In this document: piece by piece, positions 62,231 through 64,000 of the stretch
How the letters are laid out: every line of letters begins with the position of its first letter
How positions within the stretch are numbered: the first letter of the stretch is position 1
NCBI GenBank assembly: GCA_013289685.1
Contig: JABCZL010000022.1
Span: 1 to 64,000 of the forward strand
Length of the DNA: 64,000 nucleotides
DNA from: Acidobacteriota bacterium
Lineage (GTDB): Bacteria; Acidobacteriota; Terriglobia; Terriglobales; Acidobacteriaceae
Reading direction: 5' to 3'
Notes under the pieces: generated by a model
Told to the model about the DNA's origin: nothing
Databases searched by the model: none
What the model saw: the letters and a program-made list of their open reading frames with translations, nothing else
Made by a program: the position numbers and the translations under genes

Positions 62231-64000
62231 TTACGGTAGGAGTTCCTGGGTCAAGACCGCGCCGCCCATCGACGCCAGCACTGCGGATTCCTTGACCGCT
62301 TTGTGCGAATCCCGGGCGACCCAGACCGTTTCCTTGTCGTCGCCGCCATCAGCCGAAGTGATATCCACGACGAAGGCATCAAAAGTGCCGGCCGGTACGG
62401 TTACTTTGTCGACGCCGGAAACCTTCAGCTGCATCAGCTTCACTTTTTGTTTTTCGACATCAAAGTTCCGGAACGTTGTGGTGTAGCCCTCGGCCAGCGG
62501 CAGGCACGAGATGGACTGTTTTGCGCCGGCCGCGTCTGCGAACAGCGGTCCACCCAGATCGACTGAGATGGGCTTGTCCTGTCCATTCATGTTCATGTTG
62601 CCGACCGCCTTGTCGCCGGCGAAGTTCAGGTCGATCGCCACCGGTCCCTGTTTCAGGTTGAGCTTGCGCGAGATCAACGTCCCCTTCTCCAGAATGGATA
62701 CGACGGTCACGGCGCCCTGGGGTGTGTCCATCACGTCGGTTGCGGTCCACGCGCCAGCGTCCTCTGCGATGGTGGTCGCGACGCTGAGTGATATTTTCTG
62801 GGCTCCCATCTCGATCTTCGCTTGATATTTGTACGCGCCCGGTTGCAGGTCCATGGCGAGCTTGGGGACGCCGACCGAACCCGCGTCCACTTTCTTGGCC
62901 AGGACGACGGTTTTGGGATCGACCGTGACCTCCTTCAAGCGTGCCACCACTTCGGGCGTTCCGCCGTCCTGGAAGCGCCCACCCAGATATCCGGCGAAGA
63001 ATTTCTCGGTGGCCATCACCGAGGCCATGTTGTTTACCGGACGAGCAAAGCCGTGGCCTTCGTCGGGAATCAGCAGGTATTCCACGGGGAAGCCGCGGTC
63101 ACGCAGCGCGATCACAATCTGTTCCGACTCGGCGTGGTTCACCCTGGGATCGTTGGCGCCCTGCGCAATCATCAGCGGCGTCTTGATTTTGCCGGCGGAG
63201 GTGAGCGGAGAGCGCTCGACCAGCAGCGCTTTCCCTTCCGGCGTGGTGGGATCGCCGATGCGCTGGTAGAACATGGTGCGAATGGATTCCCAGTAGGGCG
63301 GAATCGATCCCATGAGCGTGATCAGGTTCGACGGACCAAACAGTTCCACCGCCGCGGCGTATAGATCGGGAGTGAAGGTCACGCCCGCCAGCGTTGCGTA
63401 TCCGCCGTAGGAGCCGCCGAAGATGCCCACGCGCTTTGGATCGGCAATGCCCGCGTCGACCAGGTACTTCACGCCCCAGGTGACGTCGTCCTGCATCTTG
63501 CGGCCCCATTCCTTGTTGCCGGCATCGAGGAACTTCTTGCCGTATCCGGTAGAGCCGCGGAAGTTCATGCTGAGCACGGCGTAACCGCGGTTGGCAAAGA
63601 ACTGGGCGTACCCGTTGTAGCCCCAGTTGTCGCGGCCCCAGGGCCCACCGTGCGGAAACATGATGGTGGGCAGGTTCTTGCCGGGGATGCCTTTGGGCAG
63701 AGTCAGATAGGCTGGGATGTCGAGCCCGTCCGACGATTTGTAATGCACCGGCGTCATTTCCGCGAGCGATTCGCGGGGCAGTTTCTCCCGGACTTTATAC
63801 TGCAGCGCGAGTTTGTGGGCCTTGCGGTCGAACAGGTAGGTCTCACCCGGCTCGGTATCACTCGAGGCGCTGACCAGCCAGACCCGCTCGTCCAGTGTGG
63901 AGGAACCGCGGCTGATTTCCTTGCCGGGCAGCTTGATGCCGAGCCACTTGAAATCCGCCTCAAAGCTCTTGTCCCTGAAATAGCGGCGCTGACGATCGTC
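62231..64000 (-). CDS. S9-family prolyl oligopeptidase-like peptidase with extra C-terminal domain (5' end outside window)
   Basis: The frame is open to the right edge, so only the C-terminal ~589 residues are seen. The peptidase domain: [28 protein letters not shown] (nucleophile Ser), [13 protein letters not shown]-type turn as [13 protein letters not shown] (Asp) and [10 protein letters not shown] (His). Upstream, the beta-propeller end ([19 protein letters not shown]) begins inside the window. After the hydrolase, ~210 extra residues form beta-rich domains ([32 protein letters not shown]) resembling a DUF3108-type module. Secreted members are common in Acidobacteria; the fusion is not the usual S9 layout. 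Confidence 0.85.
   Translation of the reverse strand, partial: DDRQRRYFRDKSFEADFKWLGIKLPGKEISRGSSTLDERVWLVSASSDTEPGETYLFDRKAHKLALQYKVREKLPRESLAEMTPVHYKSSDGLDIPAYLTLPKGIPGKNLPTIMFPHGGPWGRDNWGYNGYAQFFANRGYAVLSMNFRGSTGYGKKFLDAGNKEWGRKMQDDVTWGVKYLVDAGIADPKRVGIFGGSYGGYATLAGVTFTPDLYAAAVELFGPSNLITLMGSIPPYWESIRTMFYQRIGDPTTPEGKALLVERSPLTSAGKIKTPLMIAQGANDPRVNHAESEQIVIALRDRGFPVEYLLIPDEGHGFARPVNNMASVMATEKFFAGYLGGRFQDGGTPEVVARLKEVTVDPKTVVLAKKVDAGSVGVPKLAMDLQPGAYKYQAKIEMGAQKISLSVATTIAEDAGAWTATDVMDTPQGAVTVVSILEKGTLISRKLNLKQGPVAIDLNFAGDKAVGNMNMNGQDKPISVDLGGPLFADAAGAKQSISCLPLAEGYTTTFRNFDVEKQKVKLMQLKVSGVDKVTVPAGTFDAFVVDITSADGGDDKETVWVARDSHKAVKESAVLASMGGAVLTQELLP

Overview
The window reads as a chromosomal segment of a high-GC Gram-negative soil bacterium, most likely an Acidobacteriota (Terriglobia) genome. 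The reasons are a large secreted beta-helix protein with a C-terminal domain I associate with that phylum, a bshC (bacillithiol) gene, LPS/outer-membrane functions, many membrane-bound or secreted S9/porin-type proteins, and dispersed palindromic repeats in intergenic regions. The phylum is an inference from gene content; no database search was possible.

Positions 1-18.8 kb are the right-hand part of an integrative mobilizable element. Its right edge is a tyrosine integrase (17524-18723) that ends about 45 bp from the 3' end of an initiator tRNA-fMet gene (18768-18844, minus strand), the presumed attachment site. Inside it are an excisionase-like HTH gene, a MobF relaxase-helicase, a VirD4/TraD coupling ATPase, a MobC-like accessory protein, a 366-residue RHH-type protein with a palindromic operator candidate, and a possible oriT. 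No mating-pair-formation genes are visible. An ArdC antirestriction gene (cut by the window start) and a ParB-like remnant broken by an 8-bp tandem duplication lie at the left.

Between the ArdC/ParB end and the mobilisation genes sits a cargo block, 1.5-10.5 kb, that looks like a defence island with two NLR-like proteins. On the minus strand are DUF2971, a polytopic membrane protein with Ig/TIG-like domains, a SIR2-NACHT protein, and a translationally coupled cysteine-rich 149-residue protein. Divergently, across a 388-bp gap, lies a DUF4062-NB-ARC-TPR protein with six 40-residue TPRs. The SIR2-NACHT/Cys-rich pair, with a perfect inverted repeat abutting its -10 box, is the best candidate for an undescribed system here.

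From 19 to 33.6 kb is a surface-glycan region: a secreted beta-helix protein, a WbmS-like polysaccharide deacetylase coupled to a hexapeptide acyltransferase, then a tight plus-strand operon of asparagine synthase, GT2 glycosyltransferase, DUF362 protein, CapK-type adenylate-forming enzyme, two-domain oxidoreductase (probable CTG start) and NodU/CmcH carbamoyltransferase. From 33.6 to 40.9 kb a minus-strand block carries leucine/isovalerate-type acyl-CoA catabolism (carboxyltransferase, HMG-CoA lyase, two enoyl-CoA hydratases, thioesterase) plus hutH, YjbQ and DUF4337 genes, with palindromic repeats between genes.

From 41 to 64 kb are mostly single housekeeping or accessory genes: porin, PstS-like protein, B12-binding protein, AlkA-like glycosylase, RidA, ChrA, sugar isomerase, GT87 and TIGR04282 glycosyltransferases, a TetR/membrane-protein pair with a clear operator, DPM-like GT2, DoxX, tmRNA, PilT/PilU ATPase, GNAT, BshC, LysE, HAD, GDPD, an outer-membrane transporter-like protein, and an S9 peptidase cut by the window end.
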